A stretch of DNA of 64,000 nucleotides from contig NZ_MVOC01000005.1 of assembly GCF_002043095.1 (NCBI RefSeq), positions 1 through 64,000 on the forward strand. The letters run 5' to 3'. Source of the stretch: Mycobacterium sp. AT1. GTDB lineage: Bacteria; Actinomycetota; Actinomycetes; Mycobacteriales; Mycobacteriaceae. The position numbers were made by a program, and so were the translations under genes. Position 1 is the stretch's first letter. Every line of letters begins with the position of its first letter. Positions 1-8,897 of this stretch are shown here, piece after piece. The notes under the pieces are model-generated. The model worked only from the letters and a program-made list of their open reading frames with translations. It did not search any database and was not told the DNA's origin.

Positions 1-975
1 GACCTCGGCGCCGAGGTCACCAAGATCGAACCACCTGGCGGGGACATCTCTCGCCAGGTGGGCGACAGTTACTTCGCGAGCCTCAACCGGGGCAAGCGCA
101 GCGTCTGTCTCGAGTTGGGCACCGACGCGGGACAGCGCCGGCTCGGTGAGTTGGTCGCGGAATCCCATGCGCTGCTGGTGAATCTCAAGCCGTCCGGCAT
201 CCGCAAGCTCGGGCTCACCTACGACGCGCTGCGGCGCCACAACGAGAAGATCGTGTGCGTGGCGTTGACCGGCTACGGGCTCGACGCGGCCGACGATCCC
301 GCGTTCGACTACGTGATCCAGGCCGCGACCGGAATTGCCTCTCTGACTGGGGATCCCGACGGACCACCCACGCTGCCCGGTTACTCGTCGGCCGACAACT
401 CCACCGGCTTGACTGCCGCGATTGGTCTGCTCGCGCAGATCGTGTCGGGACGCGGCGGTCAGGTCGACGTGTCGTTGCGCGACGTGATGCTCTCGCAGCT
501 GAACTATCGCGCGTCGGCCTATCTCAACGACGGCGTCGAACCGCGCCGCCATCCGAATGGTGCGCATTCGTATTACGTTCCGGCGCAACTGTTCGCCACC
601 GCCGGCGGCTACCTGGCGCTGTTCGTCACCCACGACGCGTTCTGGCGCGCGTTCTGCGCGGAAGCGGGCATCACGGGCTTCCCGACGATGGCCGAGCGGG
701 CGGCTCACCGCGACGAGGTTCTGGCGGCGGTCGCCGCCGTCCTGGCGACGGATTCGGCCGTCGGGTGGGAGGCCCGGCTGCGGCCGCTCGGCATCCCGGC
801 TGCCGCGGTGCGCACGCTTCCCGAGGCGCTTCGGGACACACCGGAAGTCGTCGTGCGCGCGGGCGAGTTCGACCTGGTACGTAGTTCGATTCGTGTCGTC
901 GGCCACGAACCGCAGTACGGACCGCCGCCGGCGTTGGGTCAGCACTCGGGTGCTGCGGAGGTTCAGTCCTCGTAG
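1..975 (+). CDS. Family III CoA-transferase (CaiB/BaiF type), 5' end outside window
   Basis: The frame is open from base 1, so the gene begins outside the window; 324 codons are visible. Family III CoA-transferases move CoA between an acyl-CoA and a free acid. The visible part opens with the family's N-terminal motif DLGAEVTKIEPPGGD. NRGKRS follows at visible codons 29-34, and AFDYVIQAATG contains the Asp (codon 103, nt 307-309) expected to form the acyl anhydride. The last 13 bases overlap the convergent ferredoxin gene. The substrate is unknown; the surrounding genes suggest a CoA ester of the degraded lipid. Confidence 0.9.
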   Translation, partial: DLGAEVTKIEPPGGDISRQVGDSYFASLNRGKRSVCLELGTDAGQRRLGELVAESHALLVNLKPSGIRKLGLTYDALRRHNEKIVCVALTGYGLDAADDPAFDYVIQAATGIASLTGDPDGPPTLPGYSSADNSTGLTAAIGLLAQIVSGRGGQVDVSLRDVMLSQLNYRASAYLNDGVEPRRHPNGAHSYYVPAQLFATAGGYLALFVTHDAFWRAFCAEAGITGFPTMAERAAHRDEVLAAVAAVLATDSAVGWEARLRPLGIPAAAVRTLPEALRDTPEVVVRAGEFDLVRSSIRVVGHEPQYGPPPALGQHSGAAEVQSS

Positions 976-1292
976 TCGACGGTGACGTGGCCGTCGTCCG
1001 GGACGGCCTGGCAGGTCAGTACGTAACCGTCGGCGACCTCGTCGTCCATCAGTGCGTCGTTCACCTGCATCGTGGCGGTGCCCTCGGTCAGTCGCGCCAT
1101 GCACGTCCCGCAATTGCCGGCCTCGCAGGAAAACGGCGGGGTCAAGCCGCCCCGGCGTGCGCTTTCCAGGAGCGTCTCGCCGGCCCGCCTCGAGACGGTC
1201 GTCGTCTTGCGGTCCAAGAGAATCGTCACGTCTCCGGCGACGAGGGGCTCGTCGTGTCCGGTTTGCGGGGTTGATGCGGGGTCTGCGGTCAT
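963..1292 (-). CDS. 2Fe-2S ferredoxin
   Basis: A 109-aa plant-type [2Fe-2S] ferredoxin, expected to carry electrons to an oxygenase. Cys56, Cys61 and Cys64 (CEAGNCGTC) plus Cys94 give the C-x4-C-x2-C-x29-C pattern. It resembles the C-terminal ferredoxin domain of oxygenase reductases, but no flavin domain is present, so it stands alone. The ATG at 1292 is preceded by AGGAG. It is transcribed away from the acyl-CoA ligase, with a perfect GAGAAT-type operator in the shared promoter. Its partner oxygenase is not adjacent; the Rieske oxygenase and the P450s are all elsewhere in the window. Confidence 0.88.
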   Translation of the reverse strand: MTADPASTPQTGHDEPLVAGDVTILLDRKTTTVSRRAGETLLESARRGGLTPPFSCEAGNCGTCMARLTEGTATMQVNDALMDDEVADGYVLTCQAVPDDGHVTVDYED

Positions 1293-1326
1293 CGAGGCGC
1301 TCCTGAGGTCATCATTCCATTCCAGT

Positions 1327-1341
1327 GAGAATACTATTCTC
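1327..1341. promoter_or_regulatory. GAGAAT-N3-ATTCTC operator, site 1 (perfect)
   Basis: GAGAATACTATTCTC is a perfect 15-bp palindrome. It lies 34 nt from the ferredoxin start (-) and 22 nt from the ligase GTG (+). TATTCT on each strand fits a mycobacterial -10 element (TANNNT), so binding would block both promoters. An extra half site, TATTCTC, follows at 1356-1362. Confidence 0.75.
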
Positions 1342-1363
1342 GTTTAAGGATAGGGTATTCTCA

Positions 1364-2809
1364 GTGTCGGTTGAGGCGGGAGGTCGGGCTGAAGTGGTCG
1401 AAGGATCGCACGCCGTCGGTTCCCCCGCACTCGCTTTCGGCGATCGCCAATACTCCCGCGCCGAACTCGACGCATTGGTCAGCGGGATGGCGACTGCGCT
1501 CGAACGTCGTGGGGTGCGCGCGGGTGACCGCGTCGCACTGATGTCGTCCAACAGGCCGGAGTTCGTCGTCGCCGTCCGTGCCGTCTGGGCGCTCGGAGCG
1601 GCGGTCGTCCTGATCAGTACGTCCTGGAAGACGGCCGAGGTGGCGTATGCGCTGTCCCTCACCAGGCCGTCACACGGCGTCGGAGACAACGCGCTCCTGG
1701 CCGATCTGATGCCGATGCTGCACCTCGACGAACCCGTCACTCCCGGGTGCCGGGAGTTCGCGCCGGTGGACCCGTCCTCGGACGCACTGCTGGTCTTCAG
1801 TTCGGGAACCACGGGCATGCCCAAGGCGGTCAGGCACGCCCACGGCGCATTCACTCAGGCCGTGGCACATTGGCGAACGGCGCTGGGGCTGTCGTCCGAT
1901 GACCGCATGCAGATCATGACTCCGCCCTCGCACATCCTCGGCCTGCTCAACATCGCCACCGCCCTCGAGGTGGGTGCATGGATTCGCTTGCACCCACGGT
2001 TCGACGTCGACGCGATGTTGCGGCACATCGAGTCCGATCGCATCACGGTAGAGATGGCCGTCGCTCCGATCGCCCTGGCGCTTGCCGCCCATCCCGGGCT
2101 GGAGAGCTTCGACCTGTCGTCGCTGCGTTACGTGATGTGGTGCGCGACGCCCGTCGCGCGCAGCGTCGCCGACGAGGTGACCCGGCGCACCGGCGTGTCG
2201 TGGGTGACCGCCTACGGCGCCAGTGAGCTTCCCGTGATCGCCTGCAACGCACTGGACGGTGGACACCTCGACACCGTCGGTCGTGCCGTTCCGGGCGTCG
2301 AGGTACGAGTAGCCTCGCTGCACACCGGCGACGCGGTGTTCTACGGCGAGGTCGGCGAAATACAAGTCCGGTCGGAATCCGTGATGACCGGGTACCTGCC
2401 CGACGAGGCGACGGCCGACGCGTTCGTCGACGGTTGGTACCGCACCGGAGACGTGGGCTACCTCGACAGCGAGGGATGGCTGCGCATCACCGACCGCGCC
2501 AAGGAGATGATCAAGGTTCGCGGCTTTCAGGTCGCCCCCGCCGAGATCGAAGGCGTGCTGCACGAACATCCCGCCGTCGGCGACTGCGCCGTGTTCGGCG
2601 TGCTGGACGAGGCGAACGGGGAGACCGTCGTCGCGGCAGTGTCACGATGTGCCCCGGTCGACGCCGACGACTTGATTCGGCTGGTCGGCGACCGGCTGGC
2701 CTCCTACAAACGGCCGAGCCAGGTTCTCTTCGTGGCCGAAATCCCCCGCCTGCCTTCCGGAAAGGTGTTGCGCCGAGTGCTCAAGGAGCGACTGTGGACG
2801 TCCGACTGA
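1364..2809 (+). CDS. Acyl-CoA synthetase (AMP-forming ligase)
   Basis: A 481-aa ANL-superfamily ligase that activates a carboxylic acid to its CoA thioester through an acyl-adenylate. Visible motifs are FSSGTTGMPKAV (about residues 144-155), YGASE, the YRTGDVG core near residue 358, and PSGKVLRR near the C-terminus with the expected catalytic Lys. I chose GTG 1364: an upstream in-frame GTG at 1325 sits inside the operator, and AAGGATAGGG precedes 1364. The 3' end overlaps the next gene by 16 bp, so it is the first gene of a ligase-ACAD-ACAD-crotonase operon. At 481 aa it is shorter than typical long-chain FadDs. Substrate class cannot be read. Confidence 0.9.
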   Translation: MSVEAGGRAEVVEGSHAVGSPALAFGDRQYSRAELDALVSGMATALERRGVRAGDRVALMSSNRPEFVVAVRAVWALGAAVVLISTSWKTAEVAYALSLTRPSHGVGDNALLADLMPMLHLDEPVTPGCREFAPVDPSSDALLVFSSGTTGMPKAVRHAHGAFTQAVAHWRTALGLSSDDRMQIMTPPSHILGLLNIATALEVGAWIRLHPRFDVDAMLRHIESDRITVEMAVAPIALALAAHPGLESFDLSSLRYVMWCATPVARSVADEVTRRTGVSWVTAYGASELPVIACNALDGGHLDTVGRAVPGVEVRVASLHTGDAVFYGEVGEIQVRSESVMTGYLPDEATADAFVDGWYRTGDVGYLDSEGWLRITDRAKEMIKVRGFQVAPAEIEGVLHEHPAVGDCAVFGVLDEANGETVVAAVSRCAPVDADDLIRLVGDRLASYKRPSQVLFVAEIPRLPSGKVLRRVLKERLWTSD

Positions 2810-3609
2810 CATCTGAACAACGACAACTACGCGAGGCGGCGGCCAAACTGGCCGACGACCTCGGACCCGGCTCGGTCGCCGATCTGGACGACGACGGCCG
2901 CATCGCACGACTCGAGAAGACCGTGCACTCGACCGGGTGGCGATCGCTGCGCTCCGACGAGGCGACGGGCGTCGAGGTCGCCCTCGTAGTGGAAGAATTC
3001 GCGAGGGGCCTCGTCGACGTACCCTTCCTCGGGCCGGTCCTGCACGACGACTTGTGCCGCCGACTTGGACGCGAAATTGCCAGTCCCGCAAGCTACGTCG
3101 ATGCGATCGACCTGACCAACAGTTTCGCCGGGGTGGTCGAGTCGCCCCCCGAGCTCGCCGAGTTGGCCCCAGCGGAGGCGGCTCGCTGGCATGCGCTGGC
3201 GCTAACGGCGACGACCGCAGATCTGGTCGGCGCCGCCCGCGGCGCACTCGCCCTGGCGGCCGACTACGCCAAGGTGCGCGAGCAGTACGGGTCGACGATT
3301 GGTTCCTACCAAGCGGTTCGGCATCTGCTGGCGGAGAGCCTCGCGCTGATCGAAGGATGCGTCAGCGTGCTACGCCACGCGGCGTGGGCGGTCGACGAGC
3401 TTCCGGAGGCCGAGGCCGTCGAGGCGGCGAAGGTCGCCAAGATCTACTGCGCGCGTTCGGCGCTGACGGTCTGCGAGACGTCGATTCAGGTCCACGGCGG
3501 GATCGGCAACACCTGGGAATGCCTGGCGCACGTGTATCTGCGCCGGGTACTGGTCGCGACGGAGTCGTGGCCGGTGAAGTTGGAGGAGTTGACCATTGGA
3601 CTTTCGTGA
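2794..3609 (+). CDS. Acyl-CoA dehydrogenase, short subunit
   Basis: A 271-aa ACAD-family protein, much shorter than the usual 380 aa. The N-terminal half is reduced, while the C-terminal helical domain is clear (KVREQYGSTIGSYQAVRHLL and the QVHGGIGNTWE motif). In mycobacterial steroid catabolism such short subunits pair with a full-length neighbour to form alpha2beta2 enzymes. By analogy this one pairs with the following gene, which it overlaps by 14 bp. The GTG start at 2794 has AAGGAG five bases upstream and lies inside the ligase 3' end. Confidence 0.88.
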   Translation: MDVRLTSEQRQLREAAAKLADDLGPGSVADLDDDGRIARLEKTVHSTGWRSLRSDEATGVEVALVVEEFARGLVDVPFLGPVLHDDLCRRLGREIASPASYVDAIDLTNSFAGVVESPPELAELAPAEAARWHALALTATTADLVGAARGALALAADYAKVREQYGSTIGSYQAVRHLLAESLALIEGCVSVLRHAAWAVDELPEAEAVEAAKVAKIYCARSALTVCETSIQVHGGIGNTWECLAHVYLRRVLVATESWPVKLEELTIGLS

Positions 3610-4684
3610 CTCACCATCCGAGGCCGCCTTCCGGGATCGGCTGCGTGGCTGGCTGACCGAGCAGAAGGGCAGGTTCCCCACCTCGGGCGACGAATACTGG
3701 GCCAAGGCGGGGGAGTGGCATCAGGCTCTGTACGCCGCCGGTTTCTTCGGTACGACGTGGCCAAAGGAATACGGTGGGCAAGACCTTCCCGCCGTGTACG
3801 ACGTGATCGTCGACGAGGAGATCGCCAAGGGCGGTGCGCCTGCGCGGCCAAGCCTCGGGTACCTCGTGGTCGGCCTCAGCCATCACGGCGACCAGTCCCT
3901 GGCGCAGCGCTTCCTCCCCGGCATGATCGACGGTAGCCAGCGGTGGTGCCAGGGCTTCAGCGAACCGGGGGCCGGTTCGGACCTCGCATCCCTGACCACG
4001 ACGGCGGTCAAGGACGGCGACGAGTACGTCATCCACGGACACAAGATCTGGACGAGCTACTCCGACGTCGCGGATTGGTGTCTCCTGTTGGCCCGCACCG
4101 ACAAGGACGTGCGCAAGCACGAGGGCATTTCGGCGTTCATCGTGCCGATGCATCAGCCCGGCGTCACTCAGCGCCCGTTGAAGATGATCAGCGGCGTGAC
4201 GAAGGAGTTCGGCCAAGTCGAGTTCGACGGGGCCAGGGTGTCGGCTGACAACATGGTCGGCGCACCGGGTGACGGGTGGAAGCTCGCGATGACCGTCGTC
4301 AGCCACGAGCGCGAACCGTCGACGCTGGGGTTCTCGGCGCGGTACGGAAAGCTGGTGCGGCAGTTGGCGAAGCAGACCAACGGCTCGGTGCCCGACGAAT
4401 TGTCGTGGGCGTGGGTGCAGACCGAGATGCTGCGGTTGCACGTCCGACGCCGGTTGTCCGAACAGATGGACGGCATCACCCACGGTCCCCAGGGGTCACT
4501 CGACAAGCTGCTGATGACATGGGTCGAACAGTCCGTCGGGCACGCGGCGTTGGCCACCGTCGGCACGGGTGACGCCGAGATGTTCGGGGCCTACATGTAC
4601 AGCCGGGCCCAAAGCGTCATGGGCGGAACGTCACAGATTCAGAAGAACATCATTGCTCAGCGCATTCTCGGATTGGGAGCCTAG
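3596..4684 (+). CDS. Acyl-CoA dehydrogenase, long subunit
   Basis: A 362-aa FAD-dependent ACAD that introduces the alpha,beta double bond into an acyl-CoA. Motifs are WCQGFSEPGAGSDLASL (FAD/substrate region, about residues 115-132), GHKIWTSY, and the C-terminal GGTSQIQKNIIAQRILG. The usual YEGT glutamate is absent; HERE in the middle domain offers a Glu at the isovaleryl/long-chain type position. The TTG at 3596 is chosen because GGAGGAG lies seven bases upstream and the frame overlaps the short subunit. It most likely forms a heteromer with the preceding gene. Confidence 0.9.
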   Translation: MDFRDSPSEAAFRDRLRGWLTEQKGRFPTSGDEYWAKAGEWHQALYAAGFFGTTWPKEYGGQDLPAVYDVIVDEEIAKGGAPARPSLGYLVVGLSHHGDQSLAQRFLPGMIDGSQRWCQGFSEPGAGSDLASLTTTAVKDGDEYVIHGHKIWTSYSDVADWCLLLARTDKDVRKHEGISAFIVPMHQPGVTQRPLKMISGVTKEFGQVEFDGARVSADNMVGAPGDGWKLAMTVVSHEREPSTLGFSARYGKLVRQLAKQTNGSVPDELSWAWVQTEMLRLHVRRRLSEQMDGITHGPQGSLDKLLMTWVEQSVGHAALATVGTGDAEMFGAYMYSRAQSVMGGTSQIQKNIIAQRILGLGA

Positions 4685-4691
4685 GACTAAA

Positions 4692-5456
4692 ATGTATGAC
4701 CTGCCAGCAGAACTCGACGTCACCGCCGACGGCGGATTACGCATCATCACCCTGAACCGGCCCGAGGAACTCAACGCCGTCAACGACGATCTGCACGTCG
4801 GGTTGGCGAAGGTCTGGGCGGCTCTCGACGAGGACGCCGACGCACGGGCGGCGGTGATCACGGGGGCAGGACGCGCCTTCTCGGCAGGTGGCGACTTCAA
4901 CTACCTCAACGAACTGCGCAGCGACGACGCGTTGCGCCAGAAGACGATCAAGCACGGTCGCGAACTGGTGATCGGCATGGTGCGGTGCCGCATTCCCGTG
5001 ATCGCCGCGGTCAACGGACCGGCCGTGGGGTTGGGCTGCAGCCTCGCGGCGCTCTCGGACGTGGTCTACATCGCCGAGACGGCGTTCTTCGCCGACCCTC
5101 ACGTGCAGATCGGCCTCGTCGCCGCTGACGGCGGACCGCTGGTCTGGCCGTCACAGATCGGCTTGCTGCAGGCCAAGGAGTTCGCCCTGACCGGTGTGCG
5201 GATCAAGGCGCAGCGCGCAGTGGACCTCGGTCTGGCCAACCACGTCGTCGCCGATCCGTTGACCGAGGCGATCGCGTGCGCGAAGAAGATCATGGGACTG
5301 CCGCAGCAGGCGGTGGAAGCCACCAAGAGACTGATGAACATTCAGCTGGAGAAGTCGGTCATGGCCTCGCTGGATTACGCCAACCTTGCGGAATACGTGT
5401 CCTTTGGGACAGCGGACTTCAACCGGATCGTCGACGGGTTGATCGCCAAGGGGTGA
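4692..5456 (+). CDS. Enoyl-CoA hydratase/isomerase (crotonase) family protein
   Basis: A 254-aa crotonase-fold protein, last gene of the ligase-ACAD-ACAD operon. The oxyanion-hole motifs are present (GRAFSAGGDF near residue 60 and VNGPAVGLGCSLA near 105-117). The two catalytic glutamates of classical enoyl-CoA hydratase (GCE and QPE motifs) are Ser and His here (GCSLA, DPHVQIGL). A plain hydratase is therefore not certain; isomerase, hydrolase or retro-aldol chemistry is possible. The ATG at 4692 is seven bases after the ACAD stop. Confidence 0.88.
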   Translation: MYDLPAELDVTADGGLRIITLNRPEELNAVNDDLHVGLAKVWAALDEDADARAAVITGAGRAFSAGGDFNYLNELRSDDALRQKTIKHGRELVIGMVRCRIPVIAAVNGPAVGLGCSLAALSDVVYIAETAFFADPHVQIGLVAADGGPLVWPSQIGLLQAKEFALTGVRIKAQRAVDLGLANHVVADPLTEAIACAKKIMGLPQQAVEATKRLMNIQLEKSVMASLDYANLAEYVSFGTADFNRIVDGLIAKG

Positions 5457-5466
5457 CCCGCCCTGG

Positions 5467-6231
5467 TCACTTCGGTGGGAAGCGCAGCGCCCCGTCGAGT
5501 CGGATGATCTCCCCGTTGAGGTAGTCGTTCTCGATGATGCTCTGGGCGAGCTGGGCGTACTCGGTGGACCGGCCCATCCGCTTGGGGAATGGCACTTGCG
5601 GACCCCAGTACTTCTCCAGCTGCTCACCGGCCTGGCCGTACGCAGGGGTGTTGATCGTGCCGGGGGCGATGGTGACGACGCGGATGCCCAACGGTGACAG
5701 GTCGCGGGCCGCCACCAGCGTCATGCCGAGGACACCACCCTTCGCCGCGGCGTAGGGAAGCTGACCGATTTGACCCTCGTAGCCGGCGATCGACGCGGTG
5801 TTCACGATGACGCCGCGGCCGCCTTCCTCCAGCGGTTCGGTCTTGGCGATGGCAGCCGCCGACAGGCGCATCACGTTGAACACGGCGGTCAGGTAGAACT
5901 CGACGGTCTTCTTGAACCCGTCCAGGTCCAGCGCGGAGCCGTCCTTGCCGACCAAGCGACCACCGCTGGCCGGGCCACCGTGGGTGTCCACCGAGATGCG
6001 CAGTGGTCCCAGGGATTCGGCCTCGGCGATGGCTGCCAGCACGGACTCCTCGGAGGTGGCGTCGGTCTTGACGTAGCGGACGCCGAGTTCACTCTCGAGC
6101 GCCTTGCCCTTGTCGTCGGCCATGTCGGCGACGACGACCTTCGCGCCTGCGGAGTGCAAACGCCGGACCGTCGCCTCGCCCAACCCGCCTGCGCCACCGA
6201 CGACCAGCGCGGAGTTCCCTTCGATGTGCAT
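5467..6231 (-). CDS. SDR oxidoreductase, type II 3-hydroxyacyl-CoA dehydrogenase-like
   Basis: A 254-aa short-chain dehydrogenase close to the HSD10/type II 3-hydroxyacyl-CoA dehydrogenase group, which oxidises 3-hydroxyacyl-CoA with NAD+. It shows the Rossmann motif VVGGAGGLGEATVRRL, an early VVVAD acidic residue favouring NAD, the NTASIAG Ser region and YAAAKGG (YxxxK). The product ends in an RFPPK tail. ATG 6231 is preceded by AAGGGTGG; a TTG at 6249 in the same frame has no better site. It is divergent from the thiolase gene with a shared operator, and only 10 bp separate its stop from the convergent crotonase. Confidence 0.88.
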   Translation of the reverse strand: MHIEGNSALVVGGAGGLGEATVRRLHSAGAKVVVADMADDKGKALESELGVRYVKTDATSEESVLAAIAEAESLGPLRISVDTHGGPASGGRLVGKDGSALDLDGFKKTVEFYLTAVFNVMRLSAAAIAKTEPLEEGGRGVIVNTASIAGYEGQIGQLPYAAAKGGVLGMTLVAARDLSPLGIRVVTIAPGTINTPAYGQAGEQLEKYWGPQVPFPKRMGRSTEYAQLAQSIIENDYLNGEIIRLDGALRFPPK

Positions 6232-6267
6232 GTGCCACCCTTCGTGCAATTATGACTCTCGAACTAT

Positions 6268-6282
6268 GAGAATATCATTCTC
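6268..6282. promoter_or_regulatory. GAGAAT-N3-ATTCTC operator, site 2 (perfect arms)
   Basis: GAGAATATCATTCTC lies between the divergent SDR (start 36 nt away) and thiolase (start 25 nt away). Both six-base arms are perfect. On the minus strand it contains TATTCT as a possible -10 for the SDR. Confidence 0.72.
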
Positions 6283-6307
6283 GTACGCATCCGAAAGGGG
6301 ACAGACC

Positions 6308-7459
6308 ATGCCCGAAGCCGTGATCGTCTCGGCCCTACGCACGCCGATCGGAACCGCGATGCGCGGCACTCTGCGAGACACCGACGCTTACGTGCTCGCC
6401 GATCACGTCGTCGGTCACGCCGTCGCCGACCTCGATCCAGCCCAGGTCGACGACGTCATTCTGGGCGAGGGGCTCTACGGCGGCGGCGTCGTCGCTCGGC
6501 ACGCCGCCATCACCGCGGGCCTGCAGGGGGTGCCGGGACTGGCCGTCAACCGCCACTGTGCGGCGGGCCAGGCTGCCGTGCAGATTGCGGCCGCGAGCAT
6601 TCGCGCCGGCATGGACCAGCTCGTCATCGCCGGTGGGGTGAACTCGGCGTCCACGTCACCGCGGTTCACCCGAAAGGTGAGCAGCGCCAAGGATGCCGAG
6701 ACCGTGGGGTGGTTTCCGCCGACGCATCCGGATAGTCCGGAAGCTCCGAACATGGACATGTCGATCACGGTGGGGTGGAATTCGGCAGTCCGGGCCGGGG
6801 TGACCCGCGAGGAAATGGACGAGTGGGCGTTCCATTCGCACCGCAAGGCGATCGAGGCCATCGACGAAGGCCGGTTCAAGGCCGAGATCGTCGGGATCGA
6901 CACTCGCCATGGGTATTTCGACACCGATGAACATCCCCGCCGTGACACCAGCCTCGAGAAGCTGGCGTCGTTGAAGGTCCTGCATCCGGAGATCGAGGGG
7001 TTCTCCATCACTGCGGGCAACTCCAGCGGAGCGAACGACGCCGCCGTCGCGCTCGTCATCGCCAGTGACCGGCTCGGCCTACCTGCCCTGGCAACGGTCA
7101 GGGCGTGGGCCTCGGTTGGCGTCGACCCCGCCTTCACTGGTCTTGCGCCGGTCGAGGCGATTCCGAAGGCGCTCAAGCGCGCCGGGCTCTCGGTCTCGGA
7201 CGTCGACCTGTTCGAGATCAACGAGGCGTTTGCCGCGATGGCAGTGGCCACCGTCAAGCTGCTCGACATCGATCCGGCGATCGTCAACGTCAGCGGCAGC
7301 GGCTGCTCGCTTGGCCACCCCGTCGCCGCCAGCGGCGCACGCATGATCGTCTCGCTGGTCCACGAACTGCGTCGCCGCGGTGGCGGTATCGGCGTCGCCG
7401 CGATGTGCGCCGGGGGTGGGATTGGTTCGGCGACGGTCATCGAGGTCCCGGCCCCGTAG
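6308..7459 (+). CDS. Acetyl-CoA acetyltransferase (thiolase)
   Basis: A 383-aa degradative thiolase with the complete catalytic set: nucleophile Cys84 (NRHCAAGQ), His337 (GHPVAASG) and Cys367 (MCAGGG). It would release acetyl-CoA or propionyl-CoA from a 3-ketoacyl-CoA at the end of a beta-oxidation turn. ATG 6308 follows AAAGGGGA at good spacing. It is the first gene of a (+) unit continuing into the MeaB-like GTPase 11 bp downstream, and is divergent from the SDR across operator site 2. Confidence 0.93.
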   Translation: MPEAVIVSALRTPIGTAMRGTLRDTDAYVLADHVVGHAVADLDPAQVDDVILGEGLYGGGVVARHAAITAGLQGVPGLAVNRHCAAGQAAVQIAAASIRAGMDQLVIAGGVNSASTSPRFTRKVSSAKDAETVGWFPPTHPDSPEAPNMDMSITVGWNSAVRAGVTREEMDEWAFHSHRKAIEAIDEGRFKAEIVGIDTRHGYFDTDEHPRRDTSLEKLASLKVLHPEIEGFSITAGNSSGANDAAVALVIASDRLGLPALATVRAWASVGVDPAFTGLAPVEAIPKALKRAGLSVSDVDLFEINEAFAAMAVATVKLLDIDPAIVNVSGSGCSLGHPVAASGARMIVSLVHELRRRGGGIGVAAMCAGGGIGSATVIEVPAP

Positions 7460-7470
7460 GCTCGCGACCG

Positions 7471-8364
7471 ATGACGATCGACGATCTCGTCGCTGCGGCA
7501 CGCGGCGGTTCCGTCCGTGCAACCGGCCGGCTGTTGAGCATGGTCGAGAGCAGCAGGCGCGACGAGGTTCTCGACGCACTCCACGGCGGAGCCATCCATG
7601 CCGTTCGGGTCATCGGAATCACCGGTCCGCCCGGTGCCGGCAAGTCGACGACCATTGCCGTGCTGGTCTCGGCGTACCGCCTGCAGGGTAGGCGGGTCGC
7701 GGTGCTCGCCGTGGATCCGTCGTCGCCCTACAGCGGTGGAGCGCTGCTGGGGGACCGCATCCGCATGGCGGCGCACATCGGCGACGCCGACGTCCTCATC
7801 CGCTCAGTGGCCACCCGCGGCCACCTCGGCGGCCTCGCCGAGGGCGTGCCCGCAGCCATCAAGGTTCTCGCCGCGCTGTTCTACGACGTCGTGCTGACAG
7901 AAACCGTGGGCGTCGGGCAATCCGAGATCGAGATCGCGGCGATCGCAGACCCCGCCATCGTCGTGCTCAATCCTGGTGCCGGAGACGCCATCCAGGCCGC
8001 CAAGGCGGGTCTGCTCGAGGTGGCAGACATCGTTGCAGTCAACAAGGCCGACCGCGAGGGCGCCGACCAGACCGTCCGGGATCTGCGAGCCGAGACCGGT
8101 GTGCCAATCCTCAAGATCGTCGCCTCGAAGAACGAGGGTGTCGCCGAGCTGGTGGAGGCCGTCGACGCCCACCTGCGCGACGACGACCCCGCGCGCCGCG
8201 CCGCACGGGCGCGAGCCCAGGTCCTCTCCCTGGCTCAAAGTGCCCTGCGTTCCCATCCAGAACTCGACGACCTCGCCGCGGGGGTCGCGACCGGTCGACT
8301 CGACGTGTACGCCGCGACGAAGTGGCTACTGCGACAGGCCGATCCGCGCGACGATCAGCGATGA
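7471..8364 (+). CDS. meaB: MeaB/ArgK-like P-loop GTPase
   Basis: A 297-aa G3E-family GTPase of the MeaB/ArgK group, which guards and reloads adenosylcobalamin-dependent acyl-CoA mutases. It has the Walker A GPPGAGKST (about residues 52-60), the VDPSSPYSGGALLGDR segment, ETVGVGQSE and NKAD. No mutase subunit or B12-binding protein gene is in the window, so its client is elsewhere; the usual partner is methylmalonyl-CoA mutase. Placement after a thiolase would fit propionyl-CoA release by the pathway. No strong ribosome site is visible. The stop codon overlaps the next operator. Confidence 0.88.
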   Translation: MTIDDLVAAARGGSVRATGRLLSMVESSRRDEVLDALHGGAIHAVRVIGITGPPGAGKSTTIAVLVSAYRLQGRRVAVLAVDPSSPYSGGALLGDRIRMAAHIGDADVLIRSVATRGHLGGLAEGVPAAIKVLAALFYDVVLTETVGVGQSEIEIAAIADPAIVVLNPGAGDAIQAAKAGLLEVADIVAVNKADREGADQTVRDLRAETGVPILKIVASKNEGVAELVEAVDAHLRDDDPARRAARARAQVLSLAQSALRSHPELDDLAAGVATGRLDVYAATKWLLRQADPRDDQR

Positions 8365-8377
8365 GAATGCCATTACC
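8363..8377. promoter_or_regulatory. GAGAAT-N3-ATTCTC operator, site 3 (right arm degenerate)
   Basis: GAGAATGCCATTACC has a perfect left arm and a 4/6 right arm. It overlaps the meaB stop codon and lies 63 nt before the DUF35 gene, so it may give the next three genes their own regulated promoter. Confidence 0.45.
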
Positions 8378-8440
8378 GTTTTACAGAAAGCATGTTGTAC
8401 GATTTCGTCAACGTATTCTTTCGCCCTTCGAGGAGGCTTC

Positions 8441-8860
8441 GTGCAGAAGGCAATGGATCCTGCGATCTCCACGTGGCCGGACGACGATCCGCAACTCATC
8501 GGCAGCCAGTGCGGGGCCTGCGGCGCGACGGTGTTTCCGCGCCAGAGTCACTGTCCGAAGTGCAGTCGGGCCGATACCGCTGATGTCCTGCTGCCCCGAC
8601 GGGGAACGGTCGTGGCGTGGACGACTCAGGGCTTCCCGCCCGGCGCGCCTTACATCGGCCCCACCGGCAAGGACTTCGTTCCCTTCGGCGTGGGTCTCGT
8701 CGAGTTGGGCGACGTCGTGCGTGTGGAGGGACGCCTCACCGAAAATGACCCAGCGAAGCTGAGTTTCGGCATGGAGGTCGAGCTGACGATGATTCCGTTC
8801 ACGACGGACCCCGACGGCAACGAGATCGTCACCTTCGCATTCCGGCCGTTGTCGCGATGA
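8441..8860 (+). CDS. DUF35 OB-fold/zinc-ribbon acyl-CoA-associated protein
   Basis: A 139-aa protein with an N-terminal rubredoxin-like zinc ribbon (Cys24, Cys27, Cys38, Cys41) followed by an OB fold, the DUF35 architecture. Such proteins bind and dock acyl-CoA to thiolase-like partners; in cholesterol side-chain degradation the DUF35 part of ChsH2 binds the aldolase Ltp2. The GTG at 8441 has GAGGAGG five bases upstream. A thiolase-like gene follows 37 bp downstream, which supports a two-protein putative aldolase/thiolase complex. Confidence 0.85.
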   Translation: MQKAMDPAISTWPDDDPQLIGSQCGACGATVFPRQSHCPKCSRADTADVLLPRRGTVVAWTTQGFPPGAPYIGPTGKDFVPFGVGLVELGDVVRVEGRLTENDPAKLSFGMEVELTMIPFTTDPDGNEIVTFAFRPLSR

Positions 8861-8897
8861 GCGCTTGCGCGAAGACCAGAGTCTAGGGAGAGATCAC

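Noticed and set aside
5770..6255. 161-aa plus-strand frame opposite the SDR
   Set aside because: Its sequence is a low-complexity shadow of the SDR gene and lacks any motif.
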